NCBI GenBank assembly: GCA_945926705.1
Contig: CAMEMA010000012.1
Coordinates: 1-15,229 of the forward strand
Direction of reading: 5' to 3'
DNA length: 15,229 nucleotides
From: an uncultured Clostridia bacterium
Lineage (GTDB): Bacteria > Bacillota > Clostridia > Oscillospirales > Acutalibacteraceae
This document shows positions 1 to 7,519 of the stretch, piece by piece (position 1 is the first letter of the stretch; the number at the start of each line of letters is the position of its first letter). A program made the position numbers and the translations under genes. The notes below the pieces were generated by a model, which saw only the letters and a program-made list of their open reading frames with translations, made no database searches and was not told the origin of the DNA.

Positions 1-2
1 TT

Positions 3-1463
3 GATAACGTTTCTAACGAAGATATAATAGGTAAAAAAAGAATGCTGATAGTAGGTGGAGGCGACTCTACGGCTCTTGTTTTAAAGGAAATTTTCAGACA
101 TTCTTCGGGTGAATATTTGCCTGTTGCCATAGTGGATGATGACGGAGAAAAAATCGGTCGTAAACTTATGGGAGTAAAAATAGAAGGAAATACAGAACAA
201 ATACCTGAGATTTGTGAAAAATTTAAAATCGAAGTAATATTATTTTCTATTAATTCAATATCTGTTTCTGAGAGAAGACGTATAATGGATATTTGCGCAA
301 AAACCAATTTGGATATGCGCATAATACCTAATATTTATGATACAATTACTTCCGGAAACTCCATATCTGCAGCTATACGTAAAATACGAGTTGAAGATTT
401 GCTTGGACGTGAACCTATAATTTTTGACGAAAATCAATATGGCGATTACCTAATAGGAAAAACTGTTTTAGTTACAGGAGGCGGAGGATCTATAGGTTCT
501 GAGCTTTGCCGTCAAATAGCAAGACTAAATCCCAAAAAGCTTATCATATTGGATATTTATGAAAATAACGCATATGAAATACAGCAAGAGCTCAAAATGA
601 AATATGCCGATAATTTAAATTTGTCTGTAGAAATAGCCACAATATGTGACAAAAAGGAACTCGAGGACATATTTAAAAAGGAAAAAATAGATGTTGTATT
701 TCATGCCGCTGCGCATAAGCATGTCCCTTTAATGGAAAAAAATATAGAAGAAGCGGTAAAAAACAATGTTTTCGGAACACTTAATGTTTTGGAGCTTTCT
801 GATAAATATAAAGTTAAGAAATTTGTTCAAATATCGACAGATAAAGCAGTTAATCCGACAAATATTATGGGTGCAACAAAACGGATATGTGAAATGCTTG
901 TTCAAATGAAAAGTCGAGAAAGCAAAACAGAGTTTGTCGCTGTCAGATTTGGAAATGTTCTGGGTTCCAATGGTTCTGTTATACCTCTTTTTGAAGAACA
1001 GATAAAAAAGATGGGTCCCGTTACTGTTACGCATCCGGATATAATAAGATATTTTATGACTATTCCCGAAGCTGTTTCTTTAGTTCTTACCGCAGGCGGG
1101 TTTGCCAAAGGTGGAGAAATATTTGTATTAGATATGGGTGCACCTGTTAAAATAAAAGATTTAGCAGAAAATCTCATACGCCTTTCCGGCTTTATTCCGG
1201 GAGAGGATATAAAAATAGAATATACAGGTTTAAGACCAGGCGAAAAGCTTTATGAAGAGCTTTTAATGGATGAAGAGGGAATTCAAAAAACTGAAAATAA
1301 GAAAATTTATATAGGTCATCCTATAGAAGTTAATGCACAGCATTTGAGAAATGAGTTAAAAGAATTGCGAATACTTTGTGATAGCGAAAATAATGAAAAA
1401 ATAGAAAAAAAGATTTTAGAAATAGTTCCGACTTTTACACACGAACTGTCAAAAAATCAATAA
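3..1463 (+). CDS. UDP-sugar 4,6-dehydratase, CapD/PglF/WbpM family (5' end missing)
   Basis: This is the C-terminal part of a membrane-type nucleotide-sugar dehydratase of the polysaccharide biosynthesis (CapD-like) family. Such enzymes convert UDP-GlcNAc to a 4-keto-6-deoxy sugar for capsule, O-antigen or glycoprotein glycans. The reading frame is open to the left edge, so the gene starts outside the window, and the usual N-terminal membrane helices would be encoded there. Counting from the first internal Met (position 42), a first nucleotide-binding-like fold starts with LIVGGGDS. The NAD-binding loop TGGGGSIG is at about residues 145-152. The active-site region has Thr266, Met276 and Lys280 (STDKA, then IMGATK). 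Met in place of the short-chain-dehydrogenase Tyr is typical of the PglF/WbpM branch. The C-terminal GLRPGEKLYEELL motif is also typical. The family is certain; the exact sugar product cannot be read from the sequence. Confidence 0.93.
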   Translation, partial: DNVSNEDIIGKKRMLIVGGGDSTALVLKEIFRHSSGEYLPVAIVDDDGEKIGRKLMGVKIEGNTEQIPEICEKFKIEVILFSINSISVSERRRIMDICAKTNLDMRIIPNIYDTITSGNSISAAIRKIRVEDLLGREPIIFDENQYGDYLIGKTVLVTGGGGSIGSELCRQIARLNPKKLIILDIYENNAYEIQQELKMKYADNLNLSVEIATICDKKELEDIFKKEKIDVVFHAAAHKHVPLMEKNIEEAVKNNVFGTLNVLELSDKYKVKKFVQISTDKAVNPTNIMGATKRICEMLVQMKSRESKTEFVAVRFGNVLGSNGSVIPLFEEQIKKMGPVTVTHPDIIRYFMTIPEAVSLVLTAGGFAKGGEIFVLDMGAPVKIKDLAENLIRLSGFIPGEDIKIEYTGLRPGEKLYEELLMDEEGIQKTENKKIYIGHPIEVNAQHLRNELKELRILCDSENNEKIEKKILEIVPTFTHELSKNQ

Positions 1464-1469
1464 CAAACT

Positions 1470-1505
1470 TGAGTGGTAAGGTGGATTCTTGACCACTCAT
1501 AATTT
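1470..1505 (+). terminator. Possible terminator after the dehydratase gene
   Basis: An 8-bp perfect stem, TGAGTGGT (1470-1477) with ACCACTCA (1492-1499), starts 7 nt after the dehydratase stop codon. The following bases (TAATTTATG) are only weakly T-rich, so termination may be inefficient, or the hairpin may act as an mRNA 3'-end stabiliser. It lies between convergent genes. Confidence 0.45.
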
Positions 1506-1514
1506 ATGATCATC

Positions 1515-1543
1515 AAAAACCGTCTACTAAAAAAGCAGGCGGT
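1515..1543 (-). terminator. Probable rnhA terminator
   Basis: Read on the minus strand, ACCGCCT (1543-1537) pairs with AGACGGT (1525-1519). This gives 7 bp including one G-U, and it is followed directly by TTTT. It lies about 75 nt beyond the rnhA stop codon and faces the dehydratase gene, as expected for a terminator between convergent genes. Confidence 0.55.
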
Positions 1544-1617
1544 CAATAAGGTTTATTGAAGTATTTTCTTTAATTCATCATCAGTTGTGTGCAAAAGTTT
1601 ACTTATCTGTTTTGTAT

Positions 1618-2070
1618 TTATTTTGTCTTTCCATTTAACAATTTTTTGATAGCGGTTGTTGCGAGTTTGTCGCATAATTCGTTTTCAGGATGACCTGCAT
1701 GTCCTTTAATCCATGTAAATTCAAGGGAATGAATATGAGAAAAATTAATTAATTGTTCCCATAAATCTGAGTTTAGCGCAGGCTTTCCATCACTTTTTTT
1801 CCAACCTCTGTTTTTCCATGATACAGCCCAACCTTTTGTCATTGAGTCACATACATAACGTGAATCGGTGTACACTTTTATTTTGCATGGTTCCTTTAGC
1901 ATTTCCAAAGCTTTTATTAAGGCTGTAATTTCCATGCGATTATTGGTAGTGTTTAACTCAGCTCCGGAAATTTGTTTTTGGAAATTATTATATTTTAAAA
2001 CAGCTCCCCACCCTCCGGGACCGGGATTTCCGCTACATGCTCCATCTGTGTATATCTCAATGGTTTTCAT
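1618..2070 (-). CDS. rnhA: Ribonuclease HI
   Basis: RNase HI cleaves the RNA strand of RNA-DNA hybrids (R-loops, primers) in the cytoplasm. The 150-residue protein has the full catalytic set at the same numbers as the E. coli enzyme: Asp9 in YTDGACSGNPGPGGWG, Glu47 in NRMEI, Asp69 in YTDSRYV, His124 in KGHAGH and Asp134 in NELCDKLA. The basic segment around residues 79-96 (KGW, SWKNRGWKKSDGKP) matches the substrate-binding basic protrusion of E. coli-type RNase HI. The ATG start is supported by an AAGGAG Shine-Dalgarno sequence about 9 nt upstream on the minus strand. The gene stands alone, converges on the dehydratase gene and is divergent from the RNase J gene. The length is normal and nothing appears degraded. 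Confidence 0.96.
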   Translation of the reverse strand: MKTIEIYTDGACSGNPGPGGWGAVLKYNNFQKQISGAELNTTNNRMEITALIKALEMLKEPCKIKVYTDSRYVCDSMTKGWAVSWKNRGWKKSDGKPALNSDLWEQLINFSHIHSLEFTWIKGHAGHPENELCDKLATTAIKKLLNGKTK

Positions 2071-2111
2071 TGTTCAGTACTCCTTATATATGGTTAAATT
2101 TGGAATTTTCA

Positions 2112-2140
2112 TTGACATTGGAAAAAAAATAAGCTATAAT
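2112..2140 (+). promoter_or_regulatory. Consensus sigma-A promoter of the RNase J gene
   Basis: A perfect -35 box TTGACA (2112-2117) is separated by exactly 17 nt from a perfect -10 box TATAAT (2135-2140). Transcription would start near 2147 and leave a leader of about 125 nt before the RNase J start codon. It is the best promoter match in the window, in keeping with high constitutive expression. Confidence 0.85.
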
Positions 2141-2211
2141 TGAACCAATATTTAATGTGCGGGATTATTTTTAATTATTATTCGGATAAATTGAAATATT
2201 TTTATGTTAAA

Positions 2212-2229
2212 GTTCAGAACTTTCTGAAC
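2212..2229 (+). promoter_or_regulatory. Leader hairpin upstream of RNase J
   Basis: GTTCAGA (2212-2218) and TCTGAAC (2223-2229) form a perfect 7-bp stem with a 4-nt loop in the RNase J leader, about 28 nt before the Shine-Dalgarno sequence. The following ATATTTTGTTTG is T-rich, so the element resembles a weak terminator or attenuator. It could instead be a structured 5' end that protects the mRNA. The function is inferred only from its position. Confidence 0.4.
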
Positions 2230-2270
2230 ATATTTTGTTTGTTATATTTAAAATCTAGGAGGTAATTTAA

Positions 2271-4154
2271 TTGAATGAGAATTTAAATAATGAAAATCCG
2301 AAAAAAGAAGTAAAAACAGTTGTAAAAAGAACAAGTCAAAATACTAAAAGCAAAAGACCCATCGCCAGAAATTATAACACAAATTCCGGTACGAGTTTAC
2401 AGAATAATTTAAAATCCGAAAAAATTTTTGAAAAAAGAAAATCACCGTACTCCAAATCAACAAGAAATAGTAGAAATTTTGGAAATTCCAAAAGCGTTAA
2501 GAGTATGAAAATCGTATTTCTCGGTGGATTGAATCAAATAGGAAAAAATATAACAGCTTTTGAATGTAACAATGATATCGTAATAGTTGATTGCGGTATG
2601 TCTTTTCCTGATGGAGAAATGTTAGGGGTTGACTTGGTTATACCTGATTTTTCGTACCTTGAATCTAATAGAGAAAAGATAAGAGGTTTGGTTATAACTC
2701 ATGGTCACGAGGACCATATTGGAGCTATACCATACCTTTTGAACAAAATAAATGTTCCTATTTATGCTACTCCGCTTACTATAGGACTGATAACAGGAAA
2801 ACTTAAAGAAAACCATCTATTTGGAAGTGCAAAATTAAACACCGTGACATATGGTGATCATGTTAAACTTGGCTGTATGGATATAGAGTTTATTAATGTA
2901 AATCATTCAATTCCCGACGCTGCAGCTCTTGCAATACATTCTCCTGCCGGAACGATTGTTCATACCGGAGATTTTAAGATAGATTGTACTCCTTCGCGTG
3001 GCGAAATGATAGACTTAGCAAGGTTTGCTGAGCTTGGTAAAGAAGGAGTTTTGGCGTTAATGGCTGATTCTACTAACGCAGAAAGACCAGGATATACTTC
3101 GACTGAAAAAAAGATAGATCAATCATTTGAGAGATTGTTTATAAAAGCTAAAGACAAAAGAATCATAATAGCTACTTTTGCTTCGAATATAGGACGTATT
3201 CAACAGATAATAAATTGTGCTGCAAACTACGGCAAAAAAGTTGCATTTTCCGGAAGAAGCATGTTGAATTATGTGACTATTGCACAGCAAATGAATTATT
3301 TGGATGTTCCCGAAGGCACGATAATAGATATTGACTTAATAACAAAATATGCCAAAAATGAAGTGGTTTTAGTTACCACCGGCAGTCAAGGAGAACCCAT
3401 GTCTGCTTTGCATAGAATGGCTTTTTCCGAGCATAAAAAAGTTGATGTTGGACCTGAAGATTTTATAATAATTTCTGCGACACCTATTCCCGGTAATGAA
3501 AAAACTGTTGGAACTGTGGTAAATGAATTGATGAAGCTTGGATGTGAAGTAGTATATGAATCGATGTATGAAACACACGTTTCAGGTCATGCTTGTCAAG
3601 AAGAGCTTAAAATTATGCAGGGAATAATTAAACCGCAGTATTTTGTGCCTGTACACGGAGAACGTCGCCATTTAGTAAAACACGCTTTGATTGCCACGTC
3701 CATGGGTATGCCGGAATCAAATGTTTTTGTAGGTGATACCGGCGATGTGCTGGAAATCAATAAGAACAGCATGAAAAAAATAGGCCAAATACCTCTTGAA
3801 CTTGTTTTGGTTGACGGAATAGGTGTAGGAGATGTAGGAAGTATTGTACTTCGTGACAGAAAACATTTAGGAGAAGACGGACTTATAGTTCTAGTCGCTA
3901 CATTGGATTCATCCGATAAGCATGTTATTGCCGGTCCGGATATAGTTTCGCGCGGTTTTGTTTATGTTAGAGAATCGGAACACTTGATTGAAGAGGCAAG
4001 GAAGCTTTCTCTGAAAGTTTTGGAAGAATGTGCAGACAGTAAAATGCGAGATTGGTCTATTATGAAAACTAAGGTCAGAGATGAACTTTATAGGTTGTTC
4101 CATAATCGTACGAGAAGAAACCCTGTAATTCTTCCTATAATAATGGAAGTTTAA
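2271..4154 (+). CDS. rnj: Ribonuclease J (metallo-beta-lactamase/beta-CASP)
   Basis: RNase J is a two-metal 5'-to-3' exonuclease and endonuclease that drives mRNA turnover and rRNA maturation in Gram-positive bacteria. The catalytic core starts at Met79 (MKIVFLGGLNQIG). The metal-binding motif HGHEDHIG is at residues 144-151, with His144, His146, Asp148 and His149. Later motifs are HTGDFKID, the beta-CASP region (ATFASNIGRIQQI, SGRSM), TTGSQGEPMSAL, and the C-terminal HVSGHACQEELK and PVHGERRHL. The protein has 627 residues; about 549 are the usual RNase J core. The extra 78 residues at the N terminus are Lys-, Arg-, Asn- and Ser-rich and look disordered. The TTG start is decided by a perfect AGGAGG at 2257-2262, 8 nt upstream. 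The J1 versus J2 paralogue cannot be told from this window. Confidence 0.96.
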   Translation: MNENLNNENPKKEVKTVVKRTSQNTKSKRPIARNYNTNSGTSLQNNLKSEKIFEKRKSPYSKSTRNSRNFGNSKSVKSMKIVFLGGLNQIGKNITAFECNNDIVIVDCGMSFPDGEMLGVDLVIPDFSYLESNREKIRGLVITHGHEDHIGAIPYLLNKINVPIYATPLTIGLITGKLKENHLFGSAKLNTVTYGDHVKLGCMDIEFINVNHSIPDAAALAIHSPAGTIVHTGDFKIDCTPSRGEMIDLARFAELGKEGVLALMADSTNAERPGYTSTEKKIDQSFERLFIKAKDKRIIIATFASNIGRIQQIINCAANYGKKVAFSGRSMLNYVTIAQQMNYLDVPEGTIIDIDLITKYAKNEVVLVTTGSQGEPMSALHRMAFSEHKKVDVGPEDFIIISATPIPGNEKTVGTVVNELMKLGCEVVYESMYETHVSGHACQEELKIMQGIIKPQYFVPVHGERRHLVKHALIATSMGMPESNVFVGDTGDVLEINKNSMKKIGQIPLELVLVDGIGVGDVGSIVLRDRKHLGEDGLIVLVATLDSSDKHVIAGPDIVSRGFVYVRESEHLIEEARKLSLKVLEECADSKMRDWSIMKTKVRDELYRLFHNRTRRNPVILPIIMEV

Positions 4155-4196
4155 TTATAATTTTTATACACTCAAATAGATAAATTTGATAAAAAG

Positions 4197-4242
4197 TTGA
4201 AGGAAAATTAAATTTGTAAGTATAATTATTTTAAGTTATAAT
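4197..4242 (+). promoter_or_regulatory. Probable promoter(s) of gdpP-rplI
   Basis: Two overlapping promoter-like pairs lie in the gap before gdpP. TTGTAA (4214-4219) is 17 nt from TATAAT (4237-4242). TTGAAG (4197-4202) is 18 nt from TATAAT (4221-4226). Both -10 boxes are perfect and both -35 boxes are partial. No clear terminator separates this region from the RNase J gene, so read-through is also possible. Confidence 0.5.
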
Positions 4243-4284
4243 TACGTTAGTTTTTATTCCGGCTTTTTTGGGGAGTGAATATTT

Positions 4285-6240
4285 TTGATAAAAGATAAAG
4301 TTTCATTTCGTGTTATTTTATTTTTAGTGGGAATTATAATTTTTCTTATGAATTTGGCCATTTTTCCTTTTAATCGTATTTTGTCACTTATTAATTTATC
4401 TATTACCACAATTTTGGTTATTATAGGATATCTTGCCCTAAGAAATTATGAAAATTATAGACTTAAAATATCTGATGATATAAAGAGTGTAATCGATGAA
4501 GGAAGTCAGAATCTTATAAATTATGTTCCGTCTCCAATTGTGGTTTTGAGTGCTAAAAATCCAAAAAATGTAGTTTTTTATAATGAGTGTTTTCGTGAAA
4601 TTTTTATAAGTAAGATAAATTATACAGAATTTATTGAACGCTACGGTAAGGCGTTTTCAGAAGTGATTAATAAAAATGAAGGATATATTTTTTTCAACGG
4701 AAGAAACTTTAGAATTTTTACTAAAAAGAGTAAAGATTTTATAGTTTTGTATTTTACCGATGATACGGAGTTTAGAACTTTAAAAAAACGATACAATGAT
4801 AATCGCCCGTGCGTGGGATTTGTTGTATTTGATAATAGAGATGAATTGTATAGATATGCTACAGATGAAGAAAATTCTCAGATATTAGTTTCGGTGGAGA
4901 GTATTCTTCGCAATTGGATTGTTAAATATGAGGGGATATTTAAAAAGTTAAGCAATGGAAAATATTTTATAGTCTTTCAAGAAAAGTATCTTAAAAAATT
5001 TATTTCAGAAAAGTTTAAAATAATTGACAAAATTCATACCGCTAAGATAGATGAACACAGATATGCCACAGTTTCCATAGGAATAAGCCGAGGAGGAGAA
5101 AACTTATGTGAAGCTAAAAACGAAGCTGCGCATGCTTTGGATATGTCTCTTGGAAGAGGCGGGGATCAAGTTGCAGTCAAAGGTAAAAACTCTTATGAAT
5201 TTTTCGGAGGAACGTCTCGGGGACTTGAGAAACGAAGTAAAGTTCGTACACGTGTAGTTGCTTCAATGCTTTCCGAAAGAATAAGTTCTAGCGATATAGT
5301 CTTTATAATGGGACATAAATATTCAGACTTCGATAGTGTCGGGGCGTGCGCCGGTCTTTGGAGTATATGTAAAAAAGAGAAAAATAAAAATTCTTTTATT
5401 GTTATAAACAAAAAAGAATCAATGGCTTTTTCGGCAATTGAGCATATTGAGAGTTTAAATTCTGAAAAAATATTTATTTCTCCATATCAAGCTCAAGCCA
5501 TGATGACAGATAAATCGTTGCTCATAATAGTTGATACTCATTCTTTAAATTTTATTGAAAATTCGGATTTATATTTTTCTTTTAAGAATATAGCCGTTAT
5601 TGATCATCATAGGTTGACTGTAAATAAAATAGAAAATGCTGTGATATTCTACCACGAACCGTCAGCTTCATCTACATGTGAGATGGTTACGGAACTTATT
5701 GAATACATAGGAGATAAGTACCTAAATAAAGTTGAGTCTGAATGTCTATTGGCAGGAATTGCCCTGGATACAAAAAATTTTACTATCAAGGCAGGAGTAA
5801 GAACATTTGAAGCAGCTGCTTACCTTAGAAAAAAAGGCGCTGACATGTCTGAAGTTAAGCAAATGTTTGCAGGCCCAATTGAAAATTACCGACTTAAATG
5901 CAAAATAATAGAAAGTACACGAATAGTTGAAAATTGTGCTGTTGCACATCTCAAAGAAATTAATAAAAATTCACGTATGTGTTGCGCTCAAGCAGCTGAT
6001 GAACTGCTTAATGTTAAAAACATAAAAGCTTCTTTTGTTTTATTTACCGATGGCGAAAAGATAAATATTTCCGCTCGCTCACTCGGAAATATAAACGTAC
6101 AAACTGTTATGGAATCACTGGGAGGTGGGGGGCATCAGAACATGGCCGCTGCCCAGGTTGAAGGCATGAACATTGAGCAGGTTGAACAAAAGTTGGTTGA
6201 GATTATAAAATCCAATAATATAGAAAAGAATGGAGAATGA
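4285..6240 (+). CDS. gdpP: Cyclic-di-AMP phosphodiesterase GdpP (DHH-DHHA1, membrane-bound)
   Basis: GdpP (YybT) hydrolyses the second messenger c-di-AMP to pApA and so affects potassium homeostasis, wall stress and beta-lactam tolerance. Two hydrophobic helices occupy about residues 9-53. They are followed by a PAS-like region (about 65-155) and a degenerate GGDEF-like domain (about 165-305). The DHH domain has all metal-binding motifs: GHKYSDFDSVGA (Asp348, Asp350), VDTHS (Asp417), DHH (440-442) and ALDTKNF (Asp495). DHHA1 carries GGGGHQNMAAA from residue 613. The length of 651 residues is normal. The start is TTG at 4285, chosen because GGGGAG lies 9 nt upstream and no ATG fits. The rplI start codon lies 4 nt beyond the stop, and its ribosome-binding site is inside the last codons of this gene. 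This gdpP-rplI pairing is conserved in Bacillota. Confidence 0.95.
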   Translation: MIKDKVSFRVILFLVGIIIFLMNLAIFPFNRILSLINLSITTILVIIGYLALRNYENYRLKISDDIKSVIDEGSQNLINYVPSPIVVLSAKNPKNVVFYNECFREIFISKINYTEFIERYGKAFSEVINKNEGYIFFNGRNFRIFTKKSKDFIVLYFTDDTEFRTLKKRYNDNRPCVGFVVFDNRDELYRYATDEENSQILVSVESILRNWIVKYEGIFKKLSNGKYFIVFQEKYLKKFISEKFKIIDKIHTAKIDEHRYATVSIGISRGGENLCEAKNEAAHALDMSLGRGGDQVAVKGKNSYEFFGGTSRGLEKRSKVRTRVVASMLSERISSSDIVFIMGHKYSDFDSVGACAGLWSICKKEKNKNSFIVINKKESMAFSAIEHIESLNSEKIFISPYQAQAMMTDKSLLIIVDTHSLNFIENSDLYFSFKNIAVIDHHRLTVNKIENAVIFYHEPSASSTCEMVTELIEYIGDKYLNKVESECLLAGIALDTKNFTIKAGVRTFEAAAYLRKKGADMSEVKQMFAGPIENYRLKCKIIESTRIVENCAVAHLKEINKNSRMCCAQAADELLNVKNIKASFVLFTDGEKINISARSLGNINVQTVMESLGGGGHQNMAAAQVEGMNIEQVEQKLVEIIKSNNIEKNGE

Positions 6241-6244
6241 AATA

Positions 6245-6709
6245 ATGAAAGTCATTTTGATGAGCGATGTAAAGGGAAGCGGAAAAAAAGGAAGTGTTGT
6301 TAACGTGTCTGATGGATATGCGAAAAATTTTTTAATACCTAAAAAAATTGCAGTAGAAGCAACCCAACAGGCTCTAACTGAACTTAATTCAAAAAAACAA
6401 GCTGAAGAGCATAGAGAAGATATGGAAAAACAAAATGCAATTCAAATTGCTAATACTTTGAAGAACAAAACGGTAACTATAACATTGGAATCCGGCAAAA
6501 ATGGTAAATTATTTGGTTCTGTAACTTCTCAAAATGTTTCCGATAAAATATTGCAAATTTATGGAGTTTCAGTTGATAAAAAGAAAATACAATTGCCAAA
6601 AGAAGGCGTGAAGTCTTATGGTACATATAATATTAAAGTGAAATTGTATCCAGAGATAATAATTGATATGTCTCTTATGTTAACGGAACAAAATGAAGCG
6701 GTAGATTAA
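6245..6709 (+). CDS. rplI: 50S ribosomal protein L9
   Basis: L9 binds 23S rRNA at the base of the L1 stalk and helps maintain reading frame and subunit quality. The N-terminal RNA-binding domain is unmistakable: MKVILMSDVKGSGKKG, then NVSDGYAKNFLIPKKIAVEA. A Lys/Glu/Gln-rich linker helix follows, and then the C-terminal domain with GKLFGSVTSQNVSD and LPKEGVKSYGTY. The start is placed at the ATG at 6245, not at an in-frame ATG 15 nt earlier. The former gives the canonical MKVIL N terminus and lies 9 nt after GGAG (6232-6235). The product is 154 residues, close to the usual 148-150. It is co-transcribed with gdpP and followed by a strong terminator. The dnaB-type helicase gene that often comes next is absent here. 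Confidence 0.97.
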   Translation: MKVILMSDVKGSGKKGSVVNVSDGYAKNFLIPKKIAVEATQQALTELNSKKQAEEHREDMEKQNAIQIANTLKNKTVTITLESGKNGKLFGSVTSQNVSDKILQIYGVSVDKKKIQLPKEGVKSYGTYNIKVKLYPEIIIDMSLMLTEQNEAVD

Positions 6710-6738
6710 AATAAAGAATAGTTAAATTTTTTAAAACT

Positions 6739-6769
6739 TGTGTTCAATAATTTTATTGGACACATTTTT
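6739..6769 (+). terminator. Intrinsic terminator of gdpP-rplI
   Basis: An 11-bp stem (6739-6749 with 6754-6764; one G-U pair, 4-nt loop) is followed directly by TTTTT. It lies 30 nt after the rplI stop codon and has the full layout of a Rho-independent terminator. Confidence 0.88.
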
Positions 6770-7012
6770 GTTATGAAAAATATAGGAATTTATTTTAAAG
6801 ACTAATAATAAACCATTTAAGGGAATAAAGAGATAATTTTTCTAGATATGGATTTATAAATTAAATTTTTATGTATTGCTACTATGAACTTTTAATTATA
6901 TTTGAAAAAATCACCGGTCATGCCGGTTTATATTTTTATATTGTTTCTGATTAAAAATCATTAAATCGGTCAAAACTACTTTTATAAAATACTAATGGAG
7001 AGTGAGTTTTGT
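6770..7012. other. Non-coding gap between rplI terminator and mazF-like gene
   Basis: This very AT-rich stretch holds no open frame with a credible start. A second terminator-like hairpin, ACCGG (6913-6917) with CCGGT (6923-6927) and followed by TTATATTTTT, suggests either backup termination or the 3' end of a short unannotated transcript. A -10-like TATAAA at 6983-6988 could serve the mazF-like gene, but no good -35 box is paired with it. No antitoxin gene is visible. Confidence 0.6.
6913..6937 (+). terminator. Weak second terminator-like hairpin
   Basis: A GC-rich 5-bp stem, ACCGG/CCGGT, with the loop TCATG is followed by TTATATTTTT. The short stem makes it a weaker candidate than the hairpin at 6739. 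It stands about 75 nt before the mazF-like start. Confidence 0.4.
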
Positions 7013-7378
7013 ATGGAAATTAAACGTGGAGATATTTTTTATGCTGATTTAAGTCCTGTAGTAGGTTCGGAACAGGGAGGAATAAGACCGGTACTAATAG
7101 TGCAAAATGATATTGGAAATAAATATAGCCCTACAGTGATAGCAGCTGCAATAACAAGTCAAGAAACAAAAAATACATTACCTACACATATAAATTTGAC
7201 TTCTTCAGGGAGCGGTCTTGCTAAAAATTCGGTAGTTCTTCTTGAACAAATAAGAACTTTAGATAAAAAACGATTAAAAGAAAAACGTGGAAATGCAGGA
7301 GAACAAGCAATGAATAGAGTAAACCATGCGTTATCAGTAAGCTTTGGATTGCCTGTAAATAATGGTTCTACATATTAA
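7013..7378 (+). CDS. MazF/EndoA-type mRNA interferase
   Basis: This is a toxin-family endoribonuclease of the PemK/MazF fold, which cuts single-stranded RNA at a short motif (U^ACAU for the Bacillus subtilis homologue). The 121-residue protein closely follows Bacillus EndoA: MEIKRGDIFYADLSPVVGSE, then QGGIRPVLIVQND and LLEQIRTLDKKRL. With the start at 7013, Arg25 and Thr48 fall on the catalytic residue numbers of the Bacillus enzyme, which supports this start over the in-frame ATG at 6995. The sequence GGAGAGTGAG lies just upstream. The usual small ribbon-helix-helix antitoxin gene directly upstream is missing, and no partner is visible within the flanking gaps. It could be controlled by an antitoxin elsewhere. 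The cleavage motif in this organism is not determined. It is not clearly part of the injection-system operon that follows. Confidence 0.93.
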   Translation: MEIKRGDIFYADLSPVVGSEQGGIRPVLIVQNDIGNKYSPTVIAAAITSQETKNTLPTHINLTSSGSGLAKNSVVLLEQIRTLDKKRLKEKRGNAGEQAMNRVNHALSVSFGLPVNNGSTY

Positions 7379-7489
7379 AAAGTTTTAGGTTATTTCCAAA
7401 ATAATTCAATTTTATTAATAAAACAACATAAAATAACAATAATCAAACAATTAATTAGTCAAAAATTAATAGCTAAGTATAGAAAAACC

Positions 7490-7498
7490 TGCTATAAT
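7490..7498 (+). promoter_or_regulatory. Extended -10 promoter candidate for the injection-system operon
   Basis: TGC precedes a perfect TATAAT (7493-7498), giving the extended -10 form TGNTATAAT. The -35 position (about 7470-7475, TAGCTA) is poor, which fits an extended -10 or an activator-dependent promoter. The predicted start near 7505 lies next to the palindrome at 7507-7519. It would leave a leader of about 190 nt. Confidence 0.5.
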
Positions 7499-7506
7499 AT
7501 GGGTAT

Positions 7507-7519
7507 GTAATTTAATTAC
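7507..7519. promoter_or_regulatory. 13-bp palindrome at the predicted transcription start (operator candidate)
   Basis: GTAATT and AATTAC are perfect inverted repeats around a central T, located 8 nt after the -10 box. The position is suitable for a dimeric repressor. AT-rich sequence produces such palindromes by chance, so this is tentative. Confidence 0.25.

Noticed and set aside
729..1177. Long antisense open frames inside the dehydratase gene
   Set aside because: They lie opposite a well-conserved gene, lack ribosome-binding sites, and encode Phe/Cys/Ser-rich sequence of no known type.
1553..1650. Minus-strand open frame after and overlapping the rnhA end that reads WKDKINTKQISKLLH and ends KKILQ
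   Set aside because: It looks helix-like but has no ATG/GTG/TTG start. RNase HI is already full length, and the A-run at the overlap is not a canonical slippery heptamer in phase. A chance frame is the simpler explanation.
7410..7423. 14-bp A/T-only palindrome after the mazF-like gene
   Set aside because: It is composed only of A and T in an AT-rich gap, without a GC stem or T-tract, so it is likely chance and cannot be called a terminator.
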